Shown one piece after another: positions 26,433 to 34,474 of a stretch of 54,293 nucleotides of DNA. The translations under genes and the position numbers were made by a program. The DNA comes from Lucifugimonas sp038150225 (GTDB taxonomy: Bacteria > Chloroflexota > Dehalococcoidia > Lucifugimonadales > Lucifugimonadaceae), in assembly GCA_038150225.1 (NCBI GenBank), contig JAYQWG010000011.1:1-54293 (forward strand), given 5' to 3'. Every line of letters begins with the position of its first letter. The first letter of the stretch is position 1. The notes beneath the pieces are model-generated. The model was not told the origin of the DNA and did no database searches. It saw only the letters and a program-made list of their open reading frames with translations.

Positions 26433-26933
26433 TTAGTTGTTCCTTCCGCTCAGGCCTTCCTCAAGAACCTTGTCAATAAGGTCTGAGTGTGCCTTCGCAT
26501 CAAGCGATCCTTCAACGATTCGTTCAGCCGCTGTGATTGCCAGTCCTGCAAATTCCTTGCGGACTTCCTCAATCGCTGCATCCTTTTCCCGAGTGATCTC
26601 GGCGTTTGCTCGCTCAAGCATTGAGTCAACCTCTGCTCGCACGCGCTCCTGCTCCTGATCTCGGTACTTCGTTGCTGCCTCACGAGCTTCGGCAACGATC
26701 TTCTGACCTTCCTGTCGTGCTTCGGCAATTTCTGCCTCAACACGCTCGGCTGAAGATGCTGCTTCTTGCTGCGCTACCTCAGCAGCTTCCAGACTCTCCT
26801 TGATCTTCTGCGAACGGCTGTCCAACATTCCGATAATCGGGCCGTAAGCCAGCTTGTAAAGCAAGAAGAACAAGATCAGGAAGCTGACTAACTGAGTTAG
26901 CAGCTGCTGAATTGTTATTCCTAACGCATCCAT
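26433..26933 (-). CDS. atpF: ATP synthase F0 subunit b
   Basis: Peripheral stalk subunit. The 166-residue product has one N-terminal membrane helix (about 8-28, LLTQLVSFLILFFLLYKLAY), the PIIGMLDSRSQKIKESL turn, and a long charged coiled coil rich in Glu, Ala and Arg. A single b gene is present with no b' copy. It lies downstream of atpE by about 105 bases, the largest gap within the operon. Confidence 0.96.
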   Translation of the reverse strand: MDALGITIQQLLTQLVSFLILFFLLYKLAYGPIIGMLDSRSQKIKESLEAAEVAQQEAASSAERVEAEIAEARQEGQKIVAEAREAATKYRDQEQERVRAEVDSMLERANAEITREKDAAIEEVRKEFAGLAITAAERIVEGSLDAKAHSDLIDKVLEEGLSGRNN

Positions 26934-27038
26934 AGTCGTTCCTTCCGGTGGATTACTCTCACCGTCATCGGTGCCGCTTGTGGTCTCTCAAGCCGGTATT
27001 TGCAACCGAGCATGAGAGCCACGCGGAGTCCGAATTTA

Positions 27039-27266
27039 TTAGACGAAAAGGATGATGATCGCGACAACCAAAGCGTAAATAGCAATGGCTTCTGCGAACG
27101 CCAGGGCCAGAATCATGTTCTGCTGAACAGGACCGGCAGCCTCAGGGTTTCGTCCCAAAGCTTCCATAGCCCGACCAGCGAGCATTCCAATACCGAGAGC
27201 CGGTCCAAATGCACCGACACCGATAGCAATTGCTGCAGCCAGGGGCTTTATTGCATCTGCGTCCAA
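27039..27266 (-). CDS. atpE: ATP synthase F0 subunit c
   Basis: The 75-residue hairpin forms the proton ring. Helix 1 holds the Gly-rich AIAIGVGAFGPALGIGMLAG. The polar loop is GRNPEA, and helix 2 holds the ion-binding Glu in ALAFAEAIAIYALV. The residue after that Glu is Ala and the helix 1 position has Met rather than Gln, so the sodium-binding set (Gln, Glu-Ser/Thr) is absent and proton coupling is expected. It lies about 94 bases after atpB. Confidence 0.96.
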   Translation of the reverse strand: MDADAIKPLAAAIAIGVGAFGPALGIGMLAGRAMEALGRNPEAAGPVQQNMILALAFAEAIAIYALVVAIIILFV

Positions 27267-27360
27267 CTGATTACTCCTAGTGACTTCGATCTATGCGCCG
27301 GTGGCCAATCACTGTGAATTGCTTTTCGCCACCACGCCTTACTTATGAGGAACCCTGCGT

Positions 27361-28644
27361 TCAGTGATCCTCCGCGTGGCTGTCGTGATCACCGTGACTC
27401 GCGACCGCCATGACGCCAAATACCAGCGTGAGCATTGAGAAGATGAACGCCTGGATAACGCCCACGAACAACTCCAGGCCCATGAATGGGATGATTCCAA
27501 CAAGCGGCAGCAGGAATGCCATCGCAATAAGCAGAATTTCTCCCGCGAACATGTTTCCGAATAGACGGAAAGTGAACGAAATAGTTCGGGTCAATTCACC
27601 GAATCCCTCAAGGATTCCAACAAACGTGTGAATTGGTCCGTGCTTGATTGGGTTTACAACGAACTTGCCGCCGTAACCCTGGACTCCAAGAGCCCGGAAG
27701 CCCCACACCTGAACTGTAAACATCGCAACGATTGCGATAGCCAGTGTGGTGTTGATGTCGGTGCTTGCACCGCGGAGGTATGGAACGAGAAGGCCTGCGG
27801 TTTGACCTGTGAAGTCATACGCCTTTTCGCTGTCGCCGCCTTCGTCATAAACAAAGGCTTCTTTGACAATACCCTCTTCAATATCGTGCTCAATTCGTTC
27901 GAACACCGGGTCGTGATGAACGTCGTGACCGCTCTTGATTTCATCCTCAAGGTGGTGGAGCTCATCACTAGTAAAGGTAACGATCTTGTTGAGCGGGACA
28001 CGTGCCTGCTCACCTTGACCGAGCGGGACAAACATTCCGTCGAAGGCCACGAACGTGTCTTCGCCGTGCTCTTCTAGTAAATGAACGATTGCAAGCTGGT
28101 GAACCTGCGTGTCGTTGTACTCAGGGTGCTCTTCGTGAATCTCTTCCTCAACATCGTGGATGTGGTGGTGAACCCACTCTTCGATCGACTCAATTCGGCC
28201 GACCGATCCGACACCAGGCATGATTCCAACCCAGTTAGAGAACATGACCACAAGGAAGATGGTGGTTACAAGCGGCAGGAACCTGCGACCTGCGTTCTTC
28301 TTACCACCCGCGACCTGATCGGCAGTGTTTGAGAAGAATTCGTAAATCGCTTCGAAGAGATTCTGAAGTCCGGTTGGGACTTCCTTCATGTTTCGGGTGG
28401 CTCGCCATGCGAGGAAGAGAAGAACGAAACCTGCGAACCAGAACATGATCGAGGAGTTGAGCAGCGGATAGCTACCAATGTAAGCAACTCGCTCTGCGGG
28501 GATAGAAATGAAAGGAATTGGCCCGCCGAGGAAACCTAATCCAAATGATGCACCTAGTGCTCCACCTGCTACGGAAATGAGCAACGCAGCGACAGCGATT
28601 ACGGCGATTGCAAGGAGTTTGGGGCTAGATAGCAGCTTTCCCAA
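27361..28644 (-). CDS. atpB: ATP synthase F0 subunit a with a large His/acidic insertion
   Basis: Subunit a forms the two proton half-channels against the c-ring. The core is complete: NWVGIMPG, STDINTTLAIAIVAMF, the essential Arg in FTFRLFGNMFAGE, and the last helices ELFVGVIQAFIFSML. Between NWVGIMPGVGSVG and LLVPYLRGASTD lie about 135 extra residues rich in His, Glu and Asp (nucleotides about 27789-28197), making the protein about 427 residues against the usual 230-300. The C-terminus is also His-rich (SHGDHDSHAEDH). The start is uncertain: the frame is open to 28728, overlapping atpI. TTG 28644 with AGGT upstream avoids the overlap and is preferred; GTG 28695 is an alternative. Confidence 0.93.
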   Translation of the reverse strand: MGKLLSSPKLLAIAVIAVAALLISVAGGALGASFGLGFLGGPIPFISIPAERVAYIGSYPLLNSSIMFWFAGFVLLFLAWRATRNMKEVPTGLQNLFEAIYEFFSNTADQVAGGKKNAGRRFLPLVTTIFLVVMFSNWVGIMPGVGSVGRIESIEEWVHHHIHDVEEEIHEEHPEYNDTQVHQLAIVHLLEEHGEDTFVAFDGMFVPLGQGEQARVPLNKIVTFTSDELHHLEDEIKSGHDVHHDPVFERIEHDIEEGIVKEAFVYDEGGDSEKAYDFTGQTAGLLVPYLRGASTDINTTLAIAIVAMFTVQVWGFRALGVQGYGGKFVVNPIKHGPIHTFVGILEGFGELTRTISFTFRLFGNMFAGEILLIAMAFLLPLVGIIPFMGLELFVGVIQAFIFSMLTLVFGVMAVASHGDHDSHAEDH

Positions 28645-28681
28645 GCGTCTTGTACCTGATTCTCTTTCGTGATTTAGGTGA

Positions 28682-28963
28682 CTACCGTTCCTCACGGACC
28701 GAGCGCAGGAGCCGGAACATCCCAACAAAAGCTGTCAGAACACCCAGCGCAAGAACGAGGATCGTCAGAACCGGAGCCGTATCAAATTGTTTATCGAGCC
28801 AGTAACCAGCAAATACACTTAAGGCAATCGTCGTGGCTACGAACCATCCGATTCCGCCAACTTTGCCCAATAGCCTTACTGTCGAGGCCCAGCCACTCTC
28901 GGCACGTTCCTGAGAACTACCCGGATCGCGATTATCGTTCTGCGATATCGGTTTGTTAGGCAC
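28682..28963 (-). CDS. ATP synthase-associated protein AtpI/AtpZ-like
   Basis: The 93-residue product has a polar N-terminus (about 1-30) and two membrane helices (VGGIGWFVATTIALSVFAGYW and TILVLALGVLTAFVGMFRLL, the latter quoted exactly to 20). The GYWLDKQF turn between them is the signature of the ATPase_gene1/AtpI family. Such proteins assist c-ring assembly or Mg2+ supply for ATP synthase. It is first in the atp operon, followed closely by atpB, and the promoter and Rex-like box lie just upstream. Confidence 0.88.
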   Translation of the reverse strand: MPNKPISQNDNRDPGSSQERAESGWASTVRLLGKVGGIGWFVATTIALSVFAGYWLDKQFDTAPVLTILVLALGVLTAFVGMFRLLRSVREER

Positions 28964-28990
28964 AGGAAATCCCCTGCTCCAAATGACCGA

Positions 28991-29008
28991 TTGTGCATGC
29001 TATCACAA
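28991..29008 (-). promoter_or_regulatory. Rex-like operator in the ATP synthase promoter
   Basis: TTGTGCATGCTATCACAA matches TTGTGA-N6-TCACAA at 11 of 12 defined positions and has the exact 18-base geometry. The arms extend to GATTGTG/CACAATC. It begins 3 bases past the predicted -10 and covers the predicted start, so bound Rex would block transcription. Rex is encoded 8-9 kb away in this window. Confidence 0.7.
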
Positions 29009-29011
29009 TCG

Positions 29012-29040
29012 AAACTAATTCCAAGAGAAATTCGGGTCAA
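29012..29040 (-). promoter_or_regulatory. Predicted promoter of the atp operon
   Basis: On the minus strand TTGACC (complement of 29035-29040) and TAGTTT (complement of 29012-29017) are spaced by 17 bases, 49 bases before the atpI start. A 6-bp hairpin AGCTCT/AGAGCT lies further upstream around 29058-29073. Confidence 0.55.
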
Positions 29041-29186
29041 TTAGAAAATCGATTATTAGCTCTTGTTAGAGCTGGAAATCAGAGTCCAAATTGAAGCAAA
29101 ACTAAAACGTCGATTAAGGTGATTTTGCGGAGGGTAATTCGAGGTGAATTCTGCGACCGACGCGCCAGGAAAATAACGGTAGTGAA

Positions 29187-29795
29187 CTAAACGCCAGCGA
29201 GCGGGTCGTCGTCTTTGTCGGGCTTGTCGTCTTCGTCCCCGGTGTCCATGTCACCCAGGTCGAGTGTTTCGATGAAGTCTGCGAAAGCTGAGAGCTTTTC
29301 ACGTTCCTCATTGCCCATCGGCCCGCCGGCTTTTCGAGGCTCTGGTGCATCAACGATCTCGGTTTCTTCACCAACAATCGCATGCTGTCCGTCCTCGTCC
29401 AGACGGACTCCGCACTTTTCCATGACTTCAGGAGCAGCATAAATTTGCACCTGCGCCCTGACTGCAAGTGCAAGTGCATCCGACGGTCTGGCATCGATCT
29501 CGACCATCTTGTCGTTCTGGTTCACGACGATCGTTGCGTAGTAGGTATCGTTTTCCATACTCGACACCACGATGTGGTCGATGGTTCCGCCCAAATCGCG
29601 AATAGCGTTGTTCAGAAGATCGTGAGTCAACGGGCGAGGGACTGAAACGTCCTGTAGTCGGACAGCAATGGCATCAGCTTCGGGCGGACCGATCCATATC
29701 GGCAAATAGCGGTCAACGTCCTTCTGCTTGAGAATCACGACGCGCTGATGGTTGAGCAAACTCACCCGAATGCTATCTATCACTAGTTCCATCAT
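29187..29795 (-). CDS. Bifunctional nuclease family protein (DUF151, BFN domain)
   Basis: The 202-residue product begins with the BFN fold (VVILKQKDVDRYLPIWIGPPEADAIA, then RPLTHDLLNNAIRDLG, and VEIDARPSDALALAVR), seen across bacteria and plants. The C-terminal part holds a UVR-like helix (REEKLSAFADF-type, here EEREKLSAFADFIETL) followed by a run of Asp (DTGDEDDKPDKDDD). Some relatives show RNase and DNase activity; the role in bacteria is not settled. It follows the DUF951 gene by 107 bases and may be read with pyrF-DUF951. Confidence 0.9.
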   Translation of the reverse strand: MMELVIDSIRVSLLNHQRVVILKQKDVDRYLPIWIGPPEADAIAVRLQDVSVPRPLTHDLLNNAIRDLGGTIDHIVVSSMENDTYYATIVVNQNDKMVEIDARPSDALALAVRAQVQIYAAPEVMEKCGVRLDEDGQHAIVGEETEIVDAPEPRKAGGPMGNEEREKLSAFADFIETLDLGDMDTGDEDDKPDKDDDPLAGV

Positions 29796-29902
29796 TTTCA
29801 GCTACTCCTGAAAGCAACGTCGCGAATGTCCAATGTGTCCTGAACATCCCGGTTCGACCAATTCATCGACAGCATACAACTAACCGGTTGCAATAACTTC
29901 GA

Positions 29903-30109
29903 TTAACCATCACTCGAATCACCGGTAACGATCGAAACTGTTCGTCGTTCAGCATCTCGTCGACTCAGCATCATCCGTCGTTCACACGTCGAACACTTCA
30001 AACCGATGTCTGCACCAATCCTGTAAACCTCCCACTCGCGCCCGCCGCAAGGATGAGGTTTCTTCAACGAGATACGGTCGCCGACCTTAAACGGAGTTCC
30101 TTTAAGCAA
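29903..30109 (-). CDS. DUF951 family small protein
   Basis: The 68-residue protein has the family motif KKPHPCGGREWEVYRIGADI followed by KCSTCERRMMLSRRDAERR. The Cys residues (CGG, CSTC) look like a zinc site. The TTG start at 30109 has AGGAG 7-8 bases upstream. DUF951 proteins are short nucleic-acid-binding-like proteins with no settled role. It lies 35 bases after pyrF on the same strand, so it is probably co-transcribed. Confidence 0.88.
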   Translation of the reverse strand: MLKGTPFKVGDRISLKKPHPCGGREWEVYRIGADIGLKCSTCERRMMLSRRDAERRTVSIVTGDSSDG

Positions 30110-30144
30110 GGTATTTTCTCCTAGTTTGGAATTCGAAGAGCTAC

Positions 30145-31005
30145 CTAGTCGATCGTTACGGAAGTTTGGTTGATGCTGGATGAATTCAGCGCGTCGTTGA
30201 TTTCATCTCGAAGCTTTTGTGCAGCTGCAAGTGAAGCCATTTGGATGTCTTCGATATCGTTCGATTTCGACGCGTAGATAATCCCACGCGCTGAGTTGAT
30301 AACGAATCCGCCGCCTAGAGCGTTTGCCCCGGCTTTTGCAGTTTCCGCAGCGTCGCCACCCTGGGCACCTACACCTGGAATGAGGAAGTGAACGTCCGGG
30401 TGCTTCGAGCGCAATGCCCTAAGGTCATCAGGGAAGGTCGCTCCCACAACCAGTCCAACCGACTCGGTTCCAGCCCAGCGATCCGCCATTTGGGCAACGC
30501 GATCGAACACGTGTTCAGTACCCTCACTGCCTGCAATCAGGAGATCCTGCACGTCCCTCGAACTAGGGTTAGAGGTTCTACAGACGATGTAAACGCCTTT
30601 ACCCGGGTGCTGAAGGAACGGTTCAACGGAATCGCTGCCCTGGTAGGCGTAGATAGTCGCTATGTCTACATCCCATACCTCGAACATCGCAGTTGCGTAG
30701 GCTGTGGCCGTCGTTGAAATATCGCCGCGTTTACCGTCGCCAATGATTACGTGGTTCGGGGCAACATCGCGAATATGCTGGATGGTCTGATCGAGGATTT
30801 GCATCCCCTTCACACCCATCGCTTCGTAGTAGGCAAACTGGGGTTTGAACGCTGAAACCACATCCTTAGTAGCGTCGATAATCGCCCGGTTGAATGTAGC
30901 AATGTCCGAAATTGGAACCCGATCTGGTGTCGGGTCAAGTCCTACGCACACGAGACTGTTCATCTCAGCTGCTGCGGCGTCCAGCTTTTCGAACATTGTT
31001 TGCAT
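30145..31005 (-). CDS. pyrF: Orotidine 5'-phosphate decarboxylase (long type)
   Basis: Last step of UMP synthesis, decarboxylating OMP. The 286-residue length and motifs place it in the longer PyrF subfamily: LVCVGLDPTPDRVP, SAFKPQFAYYEAMG, the catalytic cluster IIGDGKRGDISTTATAYA and GFVINSARGIIYAS near the phosphate site. The ATG at 31005 has GGGAG 7 bases upstream. It is separate from the main pyr operon 4 kb away and divergent from the endonuclease III-like gene. I see no PyrR attenuator before it. Confidence 0.95.
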   Translation of the reverse strand: MQTMFEKLDAAAAEMNSLVCVGLDPTPDRVPISDIATFNRAIIDATKDVVSAFKPQFAYYEAMGVKGMQILDQTIQHIRDVAPNHVIIGDGKRGDISTTATAYATAMFEVWDVDIATIYAYQGSDSVEPFLQHPGKGVYIVCRTSNPSSRDVQDLLIAGSEGTEHVFDRVAQMADRWAGTESVGLVVGATFPDDLRALRSKHPDVHFLIPGVGAQGGDAAETAKAGANALGGGFVINSARGIIYASKSNDIEDIQMASLAAAQKLRDEINDALNSSSINQTSVTID

Positions 31006-31086
31006 GCGTTACTCCCGTACGATTTAGTTCGGAGTAAATTGTCGCACAGATCCGGCAGCAGTTCGTGGGCACCAGCAAGTTATTTA

Positions 31087-31794
31087 ATGAACAGGTTCAC
31101 ACCCTCAACCAGTGAAATTTTGACCGTATACGAGCGGTTGCTCGCTGCCAGGAATTATCGCCACTGGTGGCCCGTGGAATTCGGAACATCCGAAGAAGCG
31201 GGATTTGAGATCGCTGCTGGTGCGATACTTGTCCAGAACACGTCGTGGTCAAATGCGCACCGTGCGCTATCCAACCTGCATTCAGAGGGGCTTTGGGGAT
31301 ATCGCGAAATCCATCAGGCACCTGTCGAACGCTTGGTCGAAGCAATTCGATCGTCCGGCTACTACAACACCAAGACCAACAAGCTGAAAGCGTACGCAGA
31401 AGTACTCGTCATTGAGTTCGAGGGGAAAGACGAACTGCTCTTCGACCTTCCCCTGTCCGAACTCAGAACAAAACTTCTCAGCATTTATGGGATCGGTGAA
31501 GAAACCGCCGACGACATAATCCTGTACGCGGCGAAAAAACCTAGCTTCGTAATGGATACTTACACCCGCCGAATAGTCGATCGACTTGGTTGGACGGTGG
31601 ACGGGAATAAGTACTCCGACTACCAGCAATTATTCGAGGCAAAACTAGAGCCGGATGTAGAACTGTGGGGAGAATTACACGCCCAGTTCGACGGGCATGC
31701 TGCGCGAGTTTGCAAGAAAAGCAATCCTGAGTGCAGCAACTGCGTACTGCTGGACATGTGCCAATTCGGACAAAAGCAGCAGTCAAAAGTTTGA
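31087..31794 (+). CDS. Endonuclease III-like HhH-GPD DNA glycosylase
   Basis: The 235-residue product has an HhH-GPD core and a C-terminal iron-sulphur loop with C-x6-C-x2-C-x5-C (CKKSNPECSNCVLLDMC), like Nth and MutY. In the helix-hairpin-helix (SIYGIGEETADDIILYA) the catalytic Lys of Nth (GRKTA) is replaced by Glu. The conserved Asp remains in FVMDTYTRR. This pattern fits the 'related to endonuclease III' family rather than a bifunctional Nth lyase, so base specificity is uncertain. ATG 31087 is chosen over a longer frame from 31000 that would overlap pyrF. It converges on modC with stops one base apart. Confidence 0.87.
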   Translation: MNRFTPSTSEILTVYERLLAARNYRHWWPVEFGTSEEAGFEIAAGAILVQNTSWSNAHRALSNLHSEGLWGYREIHQAPVERLVEAIRSSGYYNTKTNKLKAYAEVLVIEFEGKDELLFDLPLSELRTKLLSIYGIGEETADDIILYAAKKPSFVMDTYTRRIVDRLGWTVDGNKYSDYQQLFEAKLEPDVELWGELHAQFDGHAARVCKKSNPECSNCVLLDMCQFGQKQQSKV

Positions 31795-31795
31795 G

Positions 31796-32863
31796 CTAAT
31801 TATCCGAGTAAACCTCGACATTGCTCGACTTGAATACGAGATGGACGGGCATTCCCATCTTGAGATCCAAATCGTGAACTGCGCTCTCTGTTAGTTCGAC
31901 TAACAAATTCGGTCCCGCATCAACCTCGACATATGCCCTGCCATTTCGCGCCGAGACATTTTGAATATCTCCTGGCAGAACGTTTCTTGCCGACATCCGT
32001 TCGGGTTTACCAAGCGACACAATCAACTGGTTCGCACCAATTCCCAAAATTACTGAGTCACCTGAATCTCCGCTCAACCTGGGCGTGGATATCTTGACGC
32101 CATCAACCTCGACGATTCCAATGGCACCGCTGGAATCGATAATTTTCGCTTCGAATTGATTGCTGTATTTCTCGATGTCGGTTTCGACAGGCACGGCACC
32201 CAACAGCAAATCTACCGAAGTTGAGGATCCAGTGATCTTACCGTCCTTCATTCTGATAACGGTGTCGGCAAGGTTCACAACTTCGGAAATGGAATGAGAC
32301 ACATAAACCATCGGCAACTCGAACGTTTTGTGAATCTGTTTCAAGTAGTCCAAGATCGACATCTTGCGCGCCACATCAAGTGAGGCAAGCGGCTCGTCAA
32401 GTAGCAGAATTTTGGGAGACGCTGCGATCGCCCGTGCAATAGCGACCCTTTGTCTTTCTCCGCCGGATAGTTGGCCGGGTTTTCGGTCGACCAGTTGAGA
32501 CAAACCCAGCAGCGACATCAGTTGATCCGGCTGAAATTTCCTGTCATCAGGTGGAGTCAACTTGTACCCGAACTCAATGTTTTTTCGGACCGACAAATGA
32601 GTGAACAGCGCGCCGTCTTGATAAACGACACCGATTCGTCGTCGCTCGGGAGCTAACCAGGTGTCAGCATCTGATGAAAAAAGAACTTCGTTGTTCATCT
32701 TGATCGATCCGTGGTCAGGCTTCGTACTACCGGATAGCGCGCTCAACAACGTTGACTTACCGGCTCCTGACGGACCGAATACAGCGGTGACCCCTCGCCC
32801 TATTTCACCTGCAACATCAAGCTTGAAATTTTGACGGTCGAGCCGCAAATCGAATGTAATCAT
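31796..32863 (-). CDS. modC: Molybdate ABC transporter ATP-binding protein
   Basis: The 355-residue ATPase has Walker A FGPSGAGKSTLLSALSG, the Q-loop VYQDGALFTHLSV, the ABC signature LSGGERQRVAIARA, Walker B ILLLDEPLASLD and the switch His in VYVSHSISE. The C-terminal 120 residues look like a MOP/TOBE domain (ARNVLPGDIQNVSARNGR), which in ModC binds molybdate and regulates transport. It overlaps modB by 4 bases. Tungstate or sulphate specificity is possible, but the domain set favours molybdate. Confidence 0.92.
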   Translation of the reverse strand: MITFDLRLDRQNFKLDVAGEIGRGVTAVFGPSGAGKSTLLSALSGSTKPDHGSIKMNNEVLFSSDADTWLAPERRRIGVVYQDGALFTHLSVRKNIEFGYKLTPPDDRKFQPDQLMSLLGLSQLVDRKPGQLSGGERQRVAIARAIAASPKILLLDEPLASLDVARKMSILDYLKQIHKTFELPMVYVSHSISEVVNLADTVIRMKDGKITGSSTSVDLLLGAVPVETDIEKYSNQFEAKIIDSSGAIGIVEVDGVKISTPRLSGDSGDSVILGIGANQLIVSLGKPERMSARNVLPGDIQNVSARNGRAYVEVDAGPNLLVELTESAVHDLDLKMGMPVHLVFKSSNVEVYSDN

Positions 32864-33564
32864 CGAGCCGTCTCCGGTGATTTCGCGGTCGAATCCTTAG
32901 CTCGGTTCAACAACAAGTTATGGACCAAAAGCGCAGCGACACCGATTGCTATCGACACAAACGCCAACCGCCATGCGGTACCAGTGTCCCCCGTAGATAA
33001 CCGGGTGAATATTGCCGAAGGGATGCCCTGAGTACTCCCCGGAATATTTCCGGCAACGACAATCGTCGCTCCGAACTCTGACAACGCCCGGACGAATCCC
33101 AGCAGAACACCTGCCAGAACTCCTCTGTAAGCAAGTGGCAGGGTGACGGTGAAAAACGTTCGCCACGGTCCAGCTCCGAGAACTCGCGCCGCAGTTTCAA
33201 GTTGAGGATCAACGCCCTGGAGGGCAGCTGCGAAAGACCTGACAATTAAAGGAAGCGCAACCACGGCAGCTGCGAGCGATGCAGCAAGCCATGTGAAAGC
33301 AAGGTTTCCGCCAAACAACGACTCCCAGGCTTTGCCGATCCATGAATTGCCACCAATCGACCAAAGCAAAAAATATCCGATCACAACTGGTGGAACCGCC
33401 AGCGGAAGCGAAACGAGGGTATCGAGAAGGAATTTCCCTCGGAAATCTTTCCTCGCCAACAACCAGGCAAGGATCATTCCAGAAGGGATCGCTATAAGCA
33501 TCGCCAGCGCGGCGATCCGTAGCGACAGCAAGATTATTGTGGCTTCCGATGTCATCGCACCCAA
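32860..33564 (-). CDS. modB: Molybdate ABC transporter permease
   Basis: The 234-residue inner-membrane permease has about six helices and the EAA loop ETAARVLGAGPWRTFFTVTLPLAYRGVLAG that contacts ModC (key residues from Glu to Leu-Pro). FVRALSEFGATIVVAGNIPG is the ModB/CysT signature. The start at 33564 may be the ATG or an ATG three residues later (MGAMTSE). It sits 9 bases after modA. Confidence 0.94.
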   Translation of the reverse strand: MGAMTSEATIILLSLRIAALAMLIAIPSGMILAWLLARKDFRGKFLLDTLVSLPLAVPPVVIGYFLLWSIGGNSWIGKAWESLFGGNLAFTWLAASLAAAVVALPLIVRSFAAALQGVDPQLETAARVLGAGPWRTFFTVTLPLAYRGVLAGVLLGFVRALSEFGATIVVAGNIPGSTQGIPSAIFTRLSTGDTGTAWRLAFVSIAIGVAALLVHNLLLNRAKDSTAKSPETAR

Positions 33565-33573
33565 GTCTAGCGA

Positions 33574-34359
33574 TTACGGATTGTTGGAGACGAGAGAAAA
33601 GCCGTGACGTTCAAATATGAAAACAGCATTCTGATCAGATACTGCGAATTCAAGAAACTGTTCAGCGTCCGCTTTTCGCTTCGCCCCCTGAACACCCAGA
33701 GGTGAGTATTTGATGGGCGAATAACCTTCCGTTAGTTCCATCACCACGCTGACCGAATCGTTGTTAGAAATATCCGTTCGGTACACCAGTGCATAGTCAG
33801 CGTTTCCAGTCTCGACCGTTGCTAACGCGGCGCGCACATCCAGCGTACGGATGATCGAGTTTTCCAGACTTGCCCAGTCCCCTGCAGAAGTGAAGTACTC
33901 CCTGGCGAACACTCCGGCAGGTGCAAGTTCTGGATCTGCAATTGCCAGACGTGACGGATCCGAAACAACATCGTCTAGACGGATGTTTTGATCGTTGTCG
34001 CGTGAGCCAACAACAACCAGGCTGTTTGTGTAGAACGAATCCGTTTCCCCGTCGACCTTGTTTGCTGTGCGAAGAATTTCGACTGGACGATCACCTACAA
34101 GGAACACACCGTCGGCAGGCGCTCCAAGCTGTGCGACCTGGTTCGCCAGGGTTATCGAACCACCAAAACTAAATTTCACCGAATTTCCAGTAGAGTTCTC
34201 GTATTCTCCAACGACCTCGGTGAGTACATCGGAGAGGGAGGCTGCCGCAAATATGAGTGGCCTATTTTCGTCATCGTTTCCGCCACAAGAAAATGCAAAT
34301 ACCAGCAGGAAAGAAACTAATAAGCTGAGATGTGTGGATTTAGCGGATTTGAGATGCAC
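33574..34359 (-). CDS. modA: Molybdate-binding lipoprotein
   Basis: Periplasmic-type substrate binder, here a lipoprotein (lipobox LLVFAFSC, Cys25), as expected when no periplasm confines it. The mature part shows the ModA pattern: LIFAAASLSDVLTEV (oxyanion Ser), FSFGGSITLANQVAQLGAPAD, NSLVVVGSRDN, RLAIADPELAPAGVFAREYF, and TGNADYALVYRTDI with the ligand Tyr near the end. It is first in modABC. The 115-base gap upstream, shared with the divergent methyltransferase, shows no Moco riboswitch that I recognise. Confidence 0.93.
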   Translation of the reverse strand: MHLKSAKSTHLSLLVSFLLVFAFSCGGNDDENRPLIFAAASLSDVLTEVVGEYENSTGNSVKFSFGGSITLANQVAQLGAPADGVFLVGDRPVEILRTANKVDGETDSFYTNSLVVVGSRDNDQNIRLDDVVSDPSRLAIADPELAPAGVFAREYFTSAGDWASLENSIIRTLDVRAALATVETGNADYALVYRTDISNNDSVSVVMELTEGYSPIKYSPLGVQGAKRKADAEQFLEFAVSDQNAVFIFERHGFSLVSNNP

Positions 34360-34474
34360 GTCGATCTTCGGGGGCTCTGTTAGAATTTCAACCCGACAAA
34401 AAACTTACTCGGTTCTCGCAACATTCGGAACCGGATTTATCGCTCTAAACAGTGGCGCAGTTTGAGGAAATAAC

